From positions 1,922,001 to 1,986,000 of the forward strand of contig JABTTV010000001.1 in the NCBI GenBank assembly GCA_015075725.1: DNA of 64,000 nt, in the 5' to 3' direction. The notes beneath the pieces were generated by a model. That model did no database searches. It was not told where the DNA came from and saw only the letters and a list, made by a program, of their open reading frames with translations. Shown here one piece after another: positions 53,255 through 60,714 of this stretch. A program made the position numbers and the translations under genes. Each line of letters starts with the position of its first letter. Position 1 is the first letter of the stretch. This stretch comes from Anaerolineales bacterium (GTDB taxonomy: Bacteria; Chloroflexota; Anaerolineae; Anaerolineales; Villigracilaceae).

Positions 53255-54505
53255 TTACTTCTTTTTTGGCGCAAGCCTGTTTTTGGAATAGCTTGTCATC
53301 GTGGAGGCTCGCGGCGGGCGGCGACCTTCGCTTCGGGGGGAACCCCTGCCTCTTCCGCCAGATTCAGAGCGCGGCGGGGCAGGACGCGAGTAATCGAATC
53401 CTTCAAGAGTCTCGCGTTTGAGCGGCGCTCCCATGATTCGTTCCAGCGTGCGGATCATATCCTTGTCATCATCCGTGACCAGGGTGAATGCGTCGCCGGT
53501 ACGTTGCGCGCGGCCTGTCCTACCAATGCGATGAATATATGCATCGGCAGTGTCGGGCATGTCGTAATTGATCACGTGCGAGATGGTTTCGATGTCCAGC
53601 CCGCGCGCGGCGATATCGGTGGCGACCATGATGTCGTGATGCCCGCTTTTGAAACCTTTGAGCGCTGCCTGTCGTTGCCCTTGCGAACGATCTCCGTGAA
53701 GACTCGTCACTTTGAATCCCGCGCGTTGGATCTGCTGCGCCACGCGATGCGCGCGATGCTTGGTGCGCGTGAAGACCAGGACCGAATTCGTGTCGGTGCG
53801 CTTCAGCAGTTCGATCAACATGGTTGTCTTCAAATGCTGGGGGACGGGGTACAACGCATGCGCGACTGTGTGTGCTGGTTTGATGATACCCATCGCGATC
53901 TTTTGCGGATGAGTCAGCGCCTGCTGCGCAAGCAATTCCACATCCGGCGGAAAGGTGGCGGAGAACAACATGGTCTGTCGCTTCTGCGGCACGGCTTTGA
54001 CGATGCGCCTCACATCGGGCAGAAAGCCCATGTCGAACATTCTGTCGGCTTCGTCGAGCACGAGGATTTCGATGTTCGCCATCTTTGCATGACCCTGTGC
54101 GATCAAGTCAAGCAAACGCCCCGGGCAGGCGACGAGGATTTCCGCGCCGTTTCGCAATGCCTGGATTTGCGGCGCGGCTCCGACCCCGCCGTAGATGGTC
54201 GCGCTCTTCAACTTTGTCCCCGCCGAGAGTGTTTTGATCACGTCGTGAATCTGTTCCGCCAGTTCGCGCGTCGGCGTGACGATCAGCGCGCGCGGCATAT
54301 TGCGTTGACCGTTCAGCAATTTATTGAGAATGGGCAATACGAAGGCGGCGGTTTTGCCGGTTCCGGTTTGGGCTGTACCGATAATGTCCCGTCCGCGAAG
54401 AGCGGCTGGGATGGCGGCTTGTTGAATGGGGGTGGGCGATTCGTAGCCCGCCTTTTCAATTCCCTGCTTGAGGCGGGGATCGAGATGAAATTGGTTGAAG
54501 TTCAT
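53255..54505 (-). CDS. DEAD-box RNA helicase (RhlE-like)
   Basis: A 416-residue ATP-dependent RNA helicase. Motifs are Q-motif YESPTPIQQAAIP, AQTGTGKTAAF, VTPTRELAEQI, VLDEADRMFDMGF, LFSATFP, ATDIAARGLDI and HRIGRTGRAQ. A basic, Arg/Gly/Ser-rich tail (RSESGGRGRGSPRSEG) provides extra RNA binding. Ribosome site AAAGGAAAT. Cold-shock-type helicases act in ribosome biogenesis and mRNA decay. Confidence 0.94.
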   Translation of the reverse strand: MNFNQFHLDPRLKQGIEKAGYESPTPIQQAAIPAALRGRDIIGTAQTGTGKTAAFVLPILNKLLNGQRNMPRALIVTPTRELAEQIHDVIKTLSAGTKLKSATIYGGVGAAPQIQALRNGAEILVACPGRLLDLIAQGHAKMANIEILVLDEADRMFDMGFLPDVRRIVKAVPQKRQTMLFSATFPPDVELLAQQALTHPQKIAMGIIKPAHTVAHALYPVPQHLKTTMLIELLKRTDTNSVLVFTRTKHRAHRVAQQIQRAGFKVTSLHGDRSQGQRQAALKGFKSGHHDIMVATDIAARGLDIETISHVINYDMPDTADAYIHRIGRTGRAQRTGDAFTLVTDDDKDMIRTLERIMGAPLKRETLEGFDYSRPAPPRSESGGRGRGSPRSEGRRPPRASTMTSYSKNRLAPKKK

Positions 54506-54577
54506 TATTTCCTTTAGAGGCCGGTAATCACGATAAAGCGACTGCCACCTGATTCATTGTATGAACTATTATATCCC

Positions 54578-55444
54578 CTACGTGTCCTCTGGCTGCATTT
54601 CTGCCCGGGTCAAAATCACAACTGCAATGAGGATCAAAACACCGCCAACAAGGACGATGGGGAGGAGTTTATCGCCAAATAGCCAGGACGCCAGCAACAC
54701 CGTGACGATGGGTTCGATGGTCGAGAGCATCGCTGCATTGGTGGGCCCGACTCGTTCCAGCCCGGCAAGAAAGGTGGAAACTGGAATGACGGTGGCTATT
54801 AAAACAATTCCCAAAATGACGAGCCAGCCGGAGTTTGTCTGGGGAAAGTTTGCCCCGTTGGCGCAGGTCAGCGCACCGTACACAGACGCGCCGGAGGTGA
54901 AGATCACCGTGGATGATTGAAAGGCAGAGACGTGCCGGGTCACGTTCGCGCCAACAATGATGTAAACGGAATAGACCAATGCCGCACCAATCGCCATGAG
55001 TGCGCCGACCAGCTGCCCGCTAACAGGTCCCACCGTGAAGGCGGTTCCGCAAAGGGCAAGGATCAATGCAATGGCTTTGACGAAGGTCGGTTTTTCGTGC
55101 AGGAAGATCATTGAAAGAAGGGCGACGAAGAAGGGATACAAATACAGCAACAATGCCACCAAACCCGCCGAAGCATATTTGATGGCGGTCAGATACAAAA
55201 AGGATTGTCCAGCGTATCCCACCGCTCCCATGCCGATCAGTTGGGCGAGAATCCGTCCGCGAGGGAAAGGCTCTTTGCGCAGGATCAGCATCAAGATCAT
55301 GAAGGAGGCGGAGAGTCCGAAACGTAGAAAAAGCAGGGTAAACGTGTCTATATTTTCGCTGTAAGCAAATCGACCAAAGATGGCAAGCGTCCCGAACGAC
55401 GCAGCAGAAACGATGATGAGCAGGATTCCAGTGAGGCGTCTCAT
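54578..55444 (-). CDS. EamA/DMT family transporter
   Basis: A 288-residue membrane protein with ten helices in two EamA halves (LIIVSAASFGTLAIFGRFAY and ALVYSVYIIVGANVTRH start the halves; PIVTVLLASWLFGDKLL is the family end motif). Probably exports a metabolite or amino acid. A -10 box ends eight bases before the ATG. No regulator or partner next to it indicates the substrate. Confidence 0.88.
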   Translation of the reverse strand: MRRLTGILLIIVSAASFGTLAIFGRFAYSENIDTFTLLFLRFGLSASFMILMLILRKEPFPRGRILAQLIGMGAVGYAGQSFLYLTAIKYASAGLVALLLYLYPFFVALLSMIFLHEKPTFVKAIALILALCGTAFTVGPVSGQLVGALMAIGAALVYSVYIIVGANVTRHVSAFQSSTVIFTSGASVYGALTCANGANFPQTNSGWLVILGIVLIATVIPVSTFLAGLERVGPTNAAMLSTIEPIVTVLLASWLFGDKLLPIVLVGGVLILIAVVILTRAEMQPEDT

Positions 55445-55452
55445 AGCGGGAA

Positions 55453-55458
55453 ACTATA
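55453..55458 (-). promoter_or_regulatory. -10 box immediately before the EamA gene
   Basis: On the minus strand TATAGT, eight bases, ATG. Confidence 0.45.
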
Positions 55459-55462
55459 CTCG

Positions 55463-55490
55463 AAAAAAATCCCCCGGTTGAAGGGGATTT
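55463..55490 (-). terminator. terminator of the papain-like hydrolase gene
   Basis: On the minus strand AAATCCCC and GGGGATTT pair around an 8-nt loop and a run of seven T follows. It begins at the stop codon. Confidence 0.8.
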
Positions 55491-56079
55491 ATGCGGAGGC
55501 TGTCATCGGTTGCAGGGTTGTTTTCCGATGGGTGAAGCCAACCCAAATTTCCTGCGGGTAGATGATCTGATTTGTCCCGGGCAGCTGCTCCATGGCGAGA
55601 CCGGTGTTCATGTCTATGCCGATGGTTTGATAGGCTTTATAAACCAATTGACTGCAATAGAAAGCCTCTTCTGTTTCAGCGTTGAGGAAATTCAAGTTGT
55701 ACGGTTTGCCGACCTGCGCAAGCACATATCGGGCAACACTTTCGCGCATCAGGCGTTCTTCTTCATCGGAGAAACCCAAAACATCGAGAGGTGAAACCAC
55801 TCCGTAAAACGTATCGAACAACAGCCCGCGCTGGCGCGCCATGCGTTCCGTATCCCATTCGCCGTTGGGGACATCGAACGTAATGACGCCGCGCGCGCCA
55901 GCTTCGGCGCACCGTCCATCGGGACCGAGGTAAATGGCGACATGGTCCACGTCGCCGGGCACGAGGCGGCCGATGAGACGCCAAAACTCGCCCGGCAGGA
56001 TGTCGGGTTTGCCGTTCATGGTGCAAATGATATCGCCCGTTTGCACGGGCATGCCGTTGATCTGATAAGTGTAAATCAT
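55489..56079 (-). CDS. YiiX/NlpC-P60-like papain-fold hydrolase
   Basis: A 196-residue permuted papain-fold protein. The catalytic His is in GDVDHVAIYLG and the Cys in AFYCSQLVYKAYQTIG, an order (His before Cys) typical of YiiX/YebB-type peptidases or amidases. N-terminal GDIICTM and central LAQVGKPYNLNFLN fit. Not a secreted type by sequence, so the target may be cytoplasmic or an amide bond in a lipid or peptide. The ATG at 56079 is chosen since the -10 box TATAAT overlaps the ATG at 56088. Confidence 0.82.
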   Translation of the reverse strand: MIYTYQINGMPVQTGDIICTMNGKPDILPGEFWRLIGRLVPGDVDHVAIYLGPDGRCAEAGARGVITFDVPNGEWDTERMARQRGLLFDTFYGVVSPLDVLGFSDEEERLMRESVARYVLAQVGKPYNLNFLNAETEEAFYCSQLVYKAYQTIGIDMNTGLAMEQLPGTNQIIYPQEIWVGFTHRKTTLQPMTASA

Positions 56080-56086
56080 CGTATCC

Positions 56087-56092
56087 ATTATA
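56087..56092 (-). promoter_or_regulatory. -10 box overlapping the upstream ATG of the papain-like hydrolase
   Basis: On the minus strand TATAAT is followed by seven bases and the ATG at 56079. The first in-frame ATG lies inside the hexamer, so it cannot be translated from this promoter. Confidence 0.6.
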
Positions 56093-56122
56093 CGGAGTTT
56101 CGCCCCCTGAGGTTTCAGCCGT

Positions 56123-57199
56123 TCATCTTAAAAACGATAGTAAAAATTCACGAATCTGGCCCGCCGTTTGATCCCACTTTGGCTGGCGCAGATAGCGGCT
56201 CCGCGCTGCGAGACTCATCTCCAGAAGCAGATCGCGCCTCTCGCTCAGGAGTTGAAGTTTTTCCGCGAGACCCTGAGCATCTCCCGGCTGGATGAGGAAT
56301 CCCGTACGCCCATCTTCGATGACTTCGGATGCCGCGCCGAGAGTGGTGCCGATGGCAGGCAGACCAAATCCCATTCCCTCGAGGTAGACGATTCCGAAGC
56401 CTTCATAGCTTGACGGCACAACAAGGATGTGGGCGGCACGGAGTTTTTCGATGAGTGGTTGATTGTTGAGGGCGCCATGAAGAAATACAAAAGAGGAAAG
56501 ATGGTTGTCGGCGATGAATGTTTGCATTTGTTTGGCATGGGCGGAATCGGTCGCGAGGGAACCAACGACATCAAGGATGAAGGCTTGCCCTGAGCTGGGT
56601 CGATGGGATGAAGGACGGAGGATGCGGAGAGATCGAAGAAGCGTGTGCAGACCTTTGCGCTCGATGACGTTGCCGAGAAAAAGGACCCTGAATTCCTTCT
56701 TCCTTCCCCTTTCTTTTATTTCCTCCTCCGCGATCGCTTCCCCAAACCGATCCGTCGGCGGGAATGCCACCGTTTCTGGAAAACCATTCCCTATCAACCT
56801 GTTCACCACCGCCCTGGTCGTTTCAGAATTGAAAATAAATCCATCCACGCTCCGCAAATATTTTTTCTCCACAACACGATACAGGTCGTTCTGCCATCTC
56901 GGGCGGAGTTCGGAACAGCGCAGGTGGTGCACAAGGCTGATGATGGGGTAGGGATGCAGGCGTTTGTTCGCAAATATCAACGACGGATGGTTCAACTCAT
57001 CCTGTATCAAAATATCCAAACCAGGCGGAAGTGTGAAGGTGAAATTATCCGTCAGGTGCGCGGCGTAATTCCGCCAGGGGAGCGGGATGATCTCCACGGT
57101 GTCGCCTTGCGCGCGGAGATATTCCACCAGCATGCGGTCGTACATGTACCCGCCGCTGAGCGTGTCGAGCGAGCCGTAGATGATTAAGCCCAGTTTCAT
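56123..57199 (-). CDS. family 4 glycosyltransferase
   Basis: A 358-residue GT-B-fold enzyme. Features are IIYGSLDTLSGGYMYDRML at the acceptor side, VLFLGNVIERKGLHTLLRS, LHGALNNQPLIEKLRAAHILV and the nucleotide-sugar site SSYEGFGIVYLEGMGFGLPAIGT (EX7E motif). It is the last gene of the four-gene unit with ADH, ComB-like and PTPS-like genes and is preceded by a 12-bp inverted repeat. A pterin or lipid-linked acceptor is possible, by context only. Confidence 0.9.
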   Translation of the reverse strand: MKLGLIIYGSLDTLSGGYMYDRMLVEYLRAQGDTVEIIPLPWRNYAAHLTDNFTFTLPPGLDILIQDELNHPSLIFANKRLHPYPIISLVHHLRCSELRPRWQNDLYRVVEKKYLRSVDGFIFNSETTRAVVNRLIGNGFPETVAFPPTDRFGEAIAEEEIKERGRKKEFRVLFLGNVIERKGLHTLLRSLRILRPSSHRPSSGQAFILDVVGSLATDSAHAKQMQTFIADNHLSSFVFLHGALNNQPLIEKLRAAHILVVPSSYEGFGIVYLEGMGFGLPAIGTTLGAASEVIEDGRTGFLIQPGDAQGLAEKLQLLSERRDLLLEMSLAARSRYLRQPKWDQTAGQIREFLLSFLR

Positions 57200-57252
57200 G
57201 TTGAAGGTTGAAGCTTACAAGTTGAAAAGAACTTGCAACCTTCAACTTGTAA
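57199..57252. repeat. TTGAAGG microrepeat with a 12-bp inverted repeat
   Basis: TTACAAGTTGAA (57215-57226) and TTCAACTTGTAA (57241-57252) are perfect inverted 12-mers with a 14-nt loop. The stretch between the PTPS-like stop and the glycosyltransferase start is made of TTGAAGGTTGAAG words and overlaps the stop codon of the upstream gene. Confidence 0.6.
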
Positions 57253-57628
57253 ACCTGTCAACTCGATATGCCGCCCAGGCATTCTCATGCTCCCACAAAA
57301 CGACTTTCAATCCGGTGATGTTATTTGCCCGAATGCGCTCGTTCAAGGTTGTGGCGAGGATTCGCGCGAAATGCTCGATGGACGGGTTGAGTCCGGCAAA
57401 TTCGGGTTTGTCGTTCAGCATTTGTTCCCTGTAATAGCCAACAACTTCATCCAGGTGTTTTTCCACATCGACGATATCCACAAGGTAACCGTGTCCATCA
57501 AGTTCTTTCCCTTCGAGGACAAGCTCGAGTGTGTAGTGATGCGAGTTGGGGAAATTTTCCGGTCCCCAATCCCCGCCGATCAAAAAGTGACGCGCAATGA
57601 ATTCCCGTCTTACGCCGAGTGAATACAT
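57242..57628 (-). CDS. 6-pyruvoyl/6-carboxytetrahydropterin-synthase-like protein
   Basis: A 128-residue PTPS/QueD-fold protein. The first zinc ligand is kept in FIARHFL. The usual C-x3-HGH block reads FPNSHHYTLELVL, so the catalytic Cys is absent and the first His of HGH is Asn. DGHGYLVDIVDVEKHLDEV, NPSIEHFARILATTL and VLWEHENAWAAY (the Glu anchoring the pterin) are conserved. It probably still binds a pterin but with altered chemistry. Ribosome site CTGGAGAA. Located between the ComB-like and glycosyltransferase genes. Confidence 0.82.
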   Translation of the reverse strand: MYSLGVRREFIARHFLIGGDWGPENFPNSHHYTLELVLEGKELDGHGYLVDIVDVEKHLDEVVGYYREQMLNDKPEFAGLNPSIEHFARILATTLNERIRANNITGLKVVLWEHENAWAAYRVDRFTS

Positions 57629-57641
57629 ATTATTCTCCAGG

Positions 57642-58316
57642 TTAAGGCTTTACAGCCCGCATGATCAAAGATCCATTTTTTCTTTCAATGGGCAAGGCGA
57701 AGTCAAATGCATCGATGCGCGACCAATAATCCAGAGCGGAGAGCGGAAATTGCGGATGTTCTTCCATGTGCTGAAGCGCATCCCGCGCCGCATATACCCG
57801 GTCGATGAAACCCTGCGCTTCCACGGCTCGACCTTCGATCCGCATCTCGATGAATTCGGCGCAAGCCACATCTTCATCGTTTCCCATTCCCCCGGTGATG
57901 ATGAAACTGAGCTCGTTCGGTTCCTCTTTCATCACATAATCCATTGTCCCCTTTGCATTGACGAAACTGGTCGCGAGCATTACTTCCGCATTGACCGCAC
58001 GGACCGCGCCCTGGGTCCCTGCACCTGTACGTTGAACGAGGGTGATGCCGGTCAAATCATGTTCGAGGATGCGGGTGGGGGAATTGCCGTAATCGAAACC
58101 TTTCGGCGGGAGTCCGCGCACCTCGCCCATTGCTTTGGCGTTTTGAATTTGCGCTTTCAAATCCAGTGCTTCTTGAATTCCGCTGACAAGGCGGATCTCT
58201 TTCGCTCCACGCGAGAACGCGTACGCGGCTGTGGAGAAGGCGCGCAACACGTCTATGACAAGGACGATGCCTGTGGCTTCATGGCAATCGTCGAGTGTGT
58301 AGTGATGGAATTTCAT
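57642..58316 (-). CDS. 2-phosphosulfolactate phosphatase (ComB) family protein
   Basis: A 224-residue ComB-fold phosphatase. It has VLVIDVLRAFSTAAYAFSRGAKEI, GEVRGLPPKGFDYGNSPTRIL, TLVQRTGAGTQGAVRA and the acidic GGMGNDEDVACAEFI. ComB acts in coenzyme M synthesis in archaea, but many bacteria have homologues without the rest of that pathway, and none of its other genes is here. Its ATG is one base after the dehydrogenase stop codon, so it is coupled. In this operon it may dephosphorylate a pterin or sugar intermediate; that is inference. Confidence 0.85.
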   Translation of the reverse strand: MKFHHYTLDDCHEATGIVLVIDVLRAFSTAAYAFSRGAKEIRLVSGIQEALDLKAQIQNAKAMGEVRGLPPKGFDYGNSPTRILEHDLTGITLVQRTGAGTQGAVRAVNAEVMLATSFVNAKGTMDYVMKEEPNELSFIITGGMGNDEDVACAEFIEMRIEGRAVEAQGFIDRVYAARDALQHMEEHPQFPLSALDYWSRIDAFDFALPIERKNGSLIMRAVKP

Positions 58317-58317
58317 T

Positions 58318-59319
58318 CTAGTATTCAAATATGACCTGTATCGTCTCTTGCGGGTGTTCATCGAGCAGTTGATATGCCTTGGCGGCGTCATTCAACGAAT
58401 AACGGTGGGTGATCCACTTCTGCGGCTGGACGCGTTCCAACGCCTGCCAGGCCGCGCCGAAGCGACGGGATTTATCCCAGCGTCCGCTTAACTCCGGCGG
58501 GATCGTGCTGACCTGCGAAGAAATGAGTTTGATGCGTGACCGGTGGAATGAACCGCCGAGGTCGATCTCCGAGCGTTTTTGCCCGTACCACGAGCCGATG
58601 ACAATTCTTCCGCTAAATGCAGTGCGTTCGATGGCGGTATTCAACACGGAAGGGGAGCCAGTGAGCTCGAAAACCAAGTCAAAGGGCTGAATGTTGAATG
58701 TTGAAGGTTGAAGGTCATTGGGAGAGAGATTTTTGACCTTTGACCCTCGACTTTCGACGTTGAGGGCCTTCCTTCTCAAATCGATCGCATCCACAACGGT
58801 CAAATTTTCGAGTGGAAACTCGCTTAGTAATGAAGCCGTCAACAAACCCACCACACCTTGTCCCAACACCAAAACCCGTTCACCTAAAATTGGAGCGCCA
58901 TCTTGCACCAGGTTTACAGCCGTTTCCATGTTTGGAAGGAAGCAGGCGTTTTCGGGAGAGAGGGAATGTGGAATTGCGAATAGATTTTCAGGTTTGGCTG
59001 CAAAATGCGTAGTATGCGGTTGAAATGAGAAGACAAATTTCCCCTTCCATTCCGTATCTATCGACTTACCAATGTCCTGCACCACACCCACACACGCATA
59101 TCCATATGCCAGCGGATACTTCAGCTCACTGCTGACTGCATCATGCGCATCGTGAAGCGATGGAAATTCGCCGCGATAGACCAGCATCTCCGTCCCGGCA
59201 CTGATGGCAGAACAGAGCGATTCCACCAGGACTTCGTCATCCCTCAGGGGCGGCAGGGCCGTTTCGCATATCTCCACCCGACGGGGCGCGGTAAACATAA
59301 GGGTCCTGGCAGCAGGCAT
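58318..59319 (-). CDS. zinc-type alcohol dehydrogenase family protein
   Basis: A 333-residue medium-chain dehydrogenase/reductase. Recognisable: ISAGTEMLVYRGEFP, YGYACVGVVQDIG, NMETAVNLVQDGAPILGERVLVLGQGVVGLLTA (NAD site) and FDLVFELTGSPSVLNTAIE. The first residues of the zinc-site GxEMxG motif are varied, so the catalytic zinc is doubtful. Residues about 187-211 are a low-complexity insert encoded by a microrepeat stretch. The -10 box TAAACT lies six bases before the ATG. First gene of the four-gene unit. Confidence 0.85.
   Translation of the reverse strand: MPAARTLMFTAPRRVEICETALPPLRDDEVLVESLCSAISAGTEMLVYRGEFPSLHDAHDAVSSELKYPLAYGYACVGVVQDIGKSIDTEWKGKFVFSFQPHTTHFAAKPENLFAIPHSLSPENACFLPNMETAVNLVQDGAPILGERVLVLGQGVVGLLTASLLSEFPLENLTVVDAIDLRRKALNVESRGSKVKNLSPNDLQPSTFNIQPFDLVFELTGSPSVLNTAIERTAFSGRIVIGSWYGQKRSEIDLGGSFHRSRIKLISSQVSTIPPELSGRWDKSRRFGAAWQALERVQPQKWITHRYSLNDAAKAYQLLDEHPQETIQVIFEY
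58686..58761. repeat. microrepeat insertion inside the dehydrogenase gene
   Basis: Words such as TTGAATGTTGAAGGTTGAAGG and TTTGACCTTTGACCCTCGAC fill about 75 bp, an exact multiple of three, and encode the only low-complexity part of the protein, between two strands of the Rossmann fold. Confidence 0.6.
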
Positions 59320-59325
59320 GGACGA

Positions 59326-59334
59326 AGTTTAACA
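59326..59334 (-). promoter_or_regulatory. -10 box immediately before the dehydrogenase gene
   Basis: On the minus strand TGT-TAAACT, six bases, ATG. Confidence 0.45.
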
Positions 59335-59381
59335 TAAACGAAGACAGCCCTGGCGGCTGTCAGTTCGATTTGAAGTTCTCA

Positions 59382-59771
59382 TCAGGATTTGGGACCCGGT
59401 CCGCGCGTGGGATATTTTGGGACGTCTCGCCGGAATTCATAGTTTTCGATGATCGACTCGATCAGGCTCTTCTGTTGGGGGGTGATTTCCCTGAACTCGA
59501 AACCGATGTTGAAATACTGTGGGCTGAGGTCCTGCTGGCACCATGCGACCCGGGTCGCAAGACTCATGCGTGTGGAGTTGATCTCCGGCAGGTCGGGCAG
59601 TTCGATGGCAAGGGTAATCTCAGTCTCGGGTTTAATGGGCTTTTCGCTGATGATCATTGCCCCCGATACGGTCAGGTCGCCAAGGTACCCGATCAGATTT
59701 CCCCCGTAAAGATCGAACACCTGCGTGTACGCCACCAGATTCTTTCTTTCCTGTTTACGTCGTTCTTGCAT
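59382..59771 (-). CDS. PilZ-domain protein
   Basis: A 129-residue single-domain PilZ protein, which in most cases binds cyclic di-GMP. The motif pair is RRKQERKNL (RxxxR-like) and DLTVSGAMI (D/NxSxxG). Both are near canonical, so c-di-GMP binding is likely. Ribosome site ATGAGG is close to the ATG. It diverges from the deacetylase gene. No diguanylate cyclase is in the window. Confidence 0.88.
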   Translation of the reverse strand: MQERRKQERKNLVAYTQVFDLYGGNLIGYLGDLTVSGAMIISEKPIKPETEITLAIELPDLPEINSTRMSLATRVAWCQQDLSPQYFNIGFEFREITPQQKSLIESIIENYEFRRDVPKYPTRGPGPKS

Positions 59772-59830
59772 AAGACCTCATGATTGCCCAAGTGTACAGG
59801 AAGGGTGCTGCATCTTTCATTGCTATTATA

Positions 59831-59839
59831 TGGTAAAAA
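59831..59839 (+). promoter_or_regulatory. -10 box before the PIG-L deacetylase gene
   Basis: TGG-TAAAAA (hexamer 59834-59839) ends eight bases before the ATG at 59848. Confidence 0.45.
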
Positions 59840-59847
59840 TAAACCCG

Positions 59848-60582
59848 ATGCGTTGGATTTATCTTTCCCCCCATCTCGATGACGCCGCGCTCTCCGCTGG
59901 CGGCTGGATCTTCGATCAAACCCGGGCGGGCATTCCAGTCGAAATCTGGACAATCATGTGCGGATTTCCAAAGACCGGCAAACTTTCACCGTTTGCGGAA
60001 TATCTTCATAGCCAATGGGGCATGGCATCCGCGAGGGAGTTGGTCAGCGGGCGGCGAATCGAGGATAAAAATGCGGCGTCTGTTCTCGGCGCAAAGGCAC
60101 GGCATTTCGATTTTCTCGATTGCATCTACCGGCAGGACAGGAACGGCGACTGGCTTTATTACAGTATTTTCGTCGATCCATTACCCGGCGAAGCGGATTT
60201 ACCCCGCCGCATTGCCGATGCGGTCAGCGCACGCCTCAAACCGGACGATAAACTGATCTGTCAACTCGGCGTCGGCAAACACATCGACCATGTCACCGTG
60301 CGGCTCGCCGCGGAACTGGTCGGACGTCCGCTCCATTACGTGGCAGACATCCCTTATTTGTTCGACTATCCGAAGCATCTCGCACCGAAAACAGCCGGGT
60401 TGAGGCGAAAGGTCGAGCGGGTGAGCAGAGCAGGTTTGAGGGCGTGGAAAGAGGCGGTTCTGGCGTATGAATCCCAAATTGCCATGCTGTTCAAGAATCC
60501 CGGGCAGATGCGAAAATTTATCAATGCGCATTATTCAAAGTTCGAGGGCATCCCAATTTGGCGAAAAAAGGGACAGAAATAA
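59848..60582 (+). CDS. LmbE/PIG-L family deacetylase
   Basis: A 244-residue zinc hydrolase. The zinc/catalytic motif is YLSPHLDDAALSAGGW (H-x-D-D) near the N-terminus; the third ligand is in VGKHIDHVTVRL. Members remove N-acetyl groups from GlcNAc-type substrates (mycothiol or bacillithiol synthesis, GPI). The fragment MCGFPKTGKL and the C-terminal helix rich in Arg/Lys are typical of bacterial family members. Possible thiol cofactor role is inference. The frame upstream of 59848 crosses the -10 box and is rejected. Confidence 0.85.
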   Translation: MRWIYLSPHLDDAALSAGGWIFDQTRAGIPVEIWTIMCGFPKTGKLSPFAEYLHSQWGMASARELVSGRRIEDKNAASVLGAKARHFDFLDCIYRQDRNGDWLYYSIFVDPLPGEADLPRRIADAVSARLKPDDKLICQLGVGKHIDHVTVRLAAELVGRPLHYVADIPYLFDYPKHLAPKTAGLRRKVERVSRAGLRAWKEAVLAYESQIAMLFKNPGQMRKFINAHYSKFEGIPIWRKKGQK

Positions 60583-60597
60583 CAGGACTTTTGGGAC

Positions 60598-60626
60598 TTG
60601 AAACAGCATTAAAAACATGATATAGT
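60598..60626 (+). promoter_or_regulatory. greA promoter
   Basis: TTGAAA (60598-60603), 17-bp spacer and TATAGT (60621-60626) with TGA extension. Start about 60633; leader about 80 nt. Confidence 0.75.
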
Positions 60627-60636
60627 ATGCGCGATT

Positions 60637-60664
60637 TTCCGGACATTACCACCGGAATTTTTTC
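60637..60664 (+). promoter_or_regulatory. terminator-like hairpin in the greA leader
   Basis: TTCCGG and CCGGAA pair around a 9-nt loop and are followed by a run of six T and more. It starts within five bases of the transcription start, so most transcripts would end there unless the elongation complex is helped. In E. coli the greA leader also terminates early and releases short RNAs (GraL). Confidence 0.65.
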
Positions 60665-60668
60665 ATCC

Positions 60669-60691
60669 TTGCATCTCGGTAGGGGATGCAA
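60669..60691 (+). promoter_or_regulatory. second hairpin in the greA leader
   Basis: TTGCATC and GATGCAA pair around a 9-nt loop directly after the terminator-like hairpin. It may compete with it or stabilise the mRNA. Confidence 0.5.
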
Positions 60692-60714
60692 AATTCATTT
60701 AGCAGGACAATATT

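Noticed and set aside
53504..54517. A 337-codon antisense frame opposite the DEAD-box helicase
   Set aside because: The helicase has every DEAD motif; the reverse frame has none of any family.
57642..58316. Coenzyme M biosynthesis locus suggested by the ComB-like gene
   Set aside because: No ComA, ComC, ComD or ComE-like gene is nearby; the operon context is pterin-like instead.
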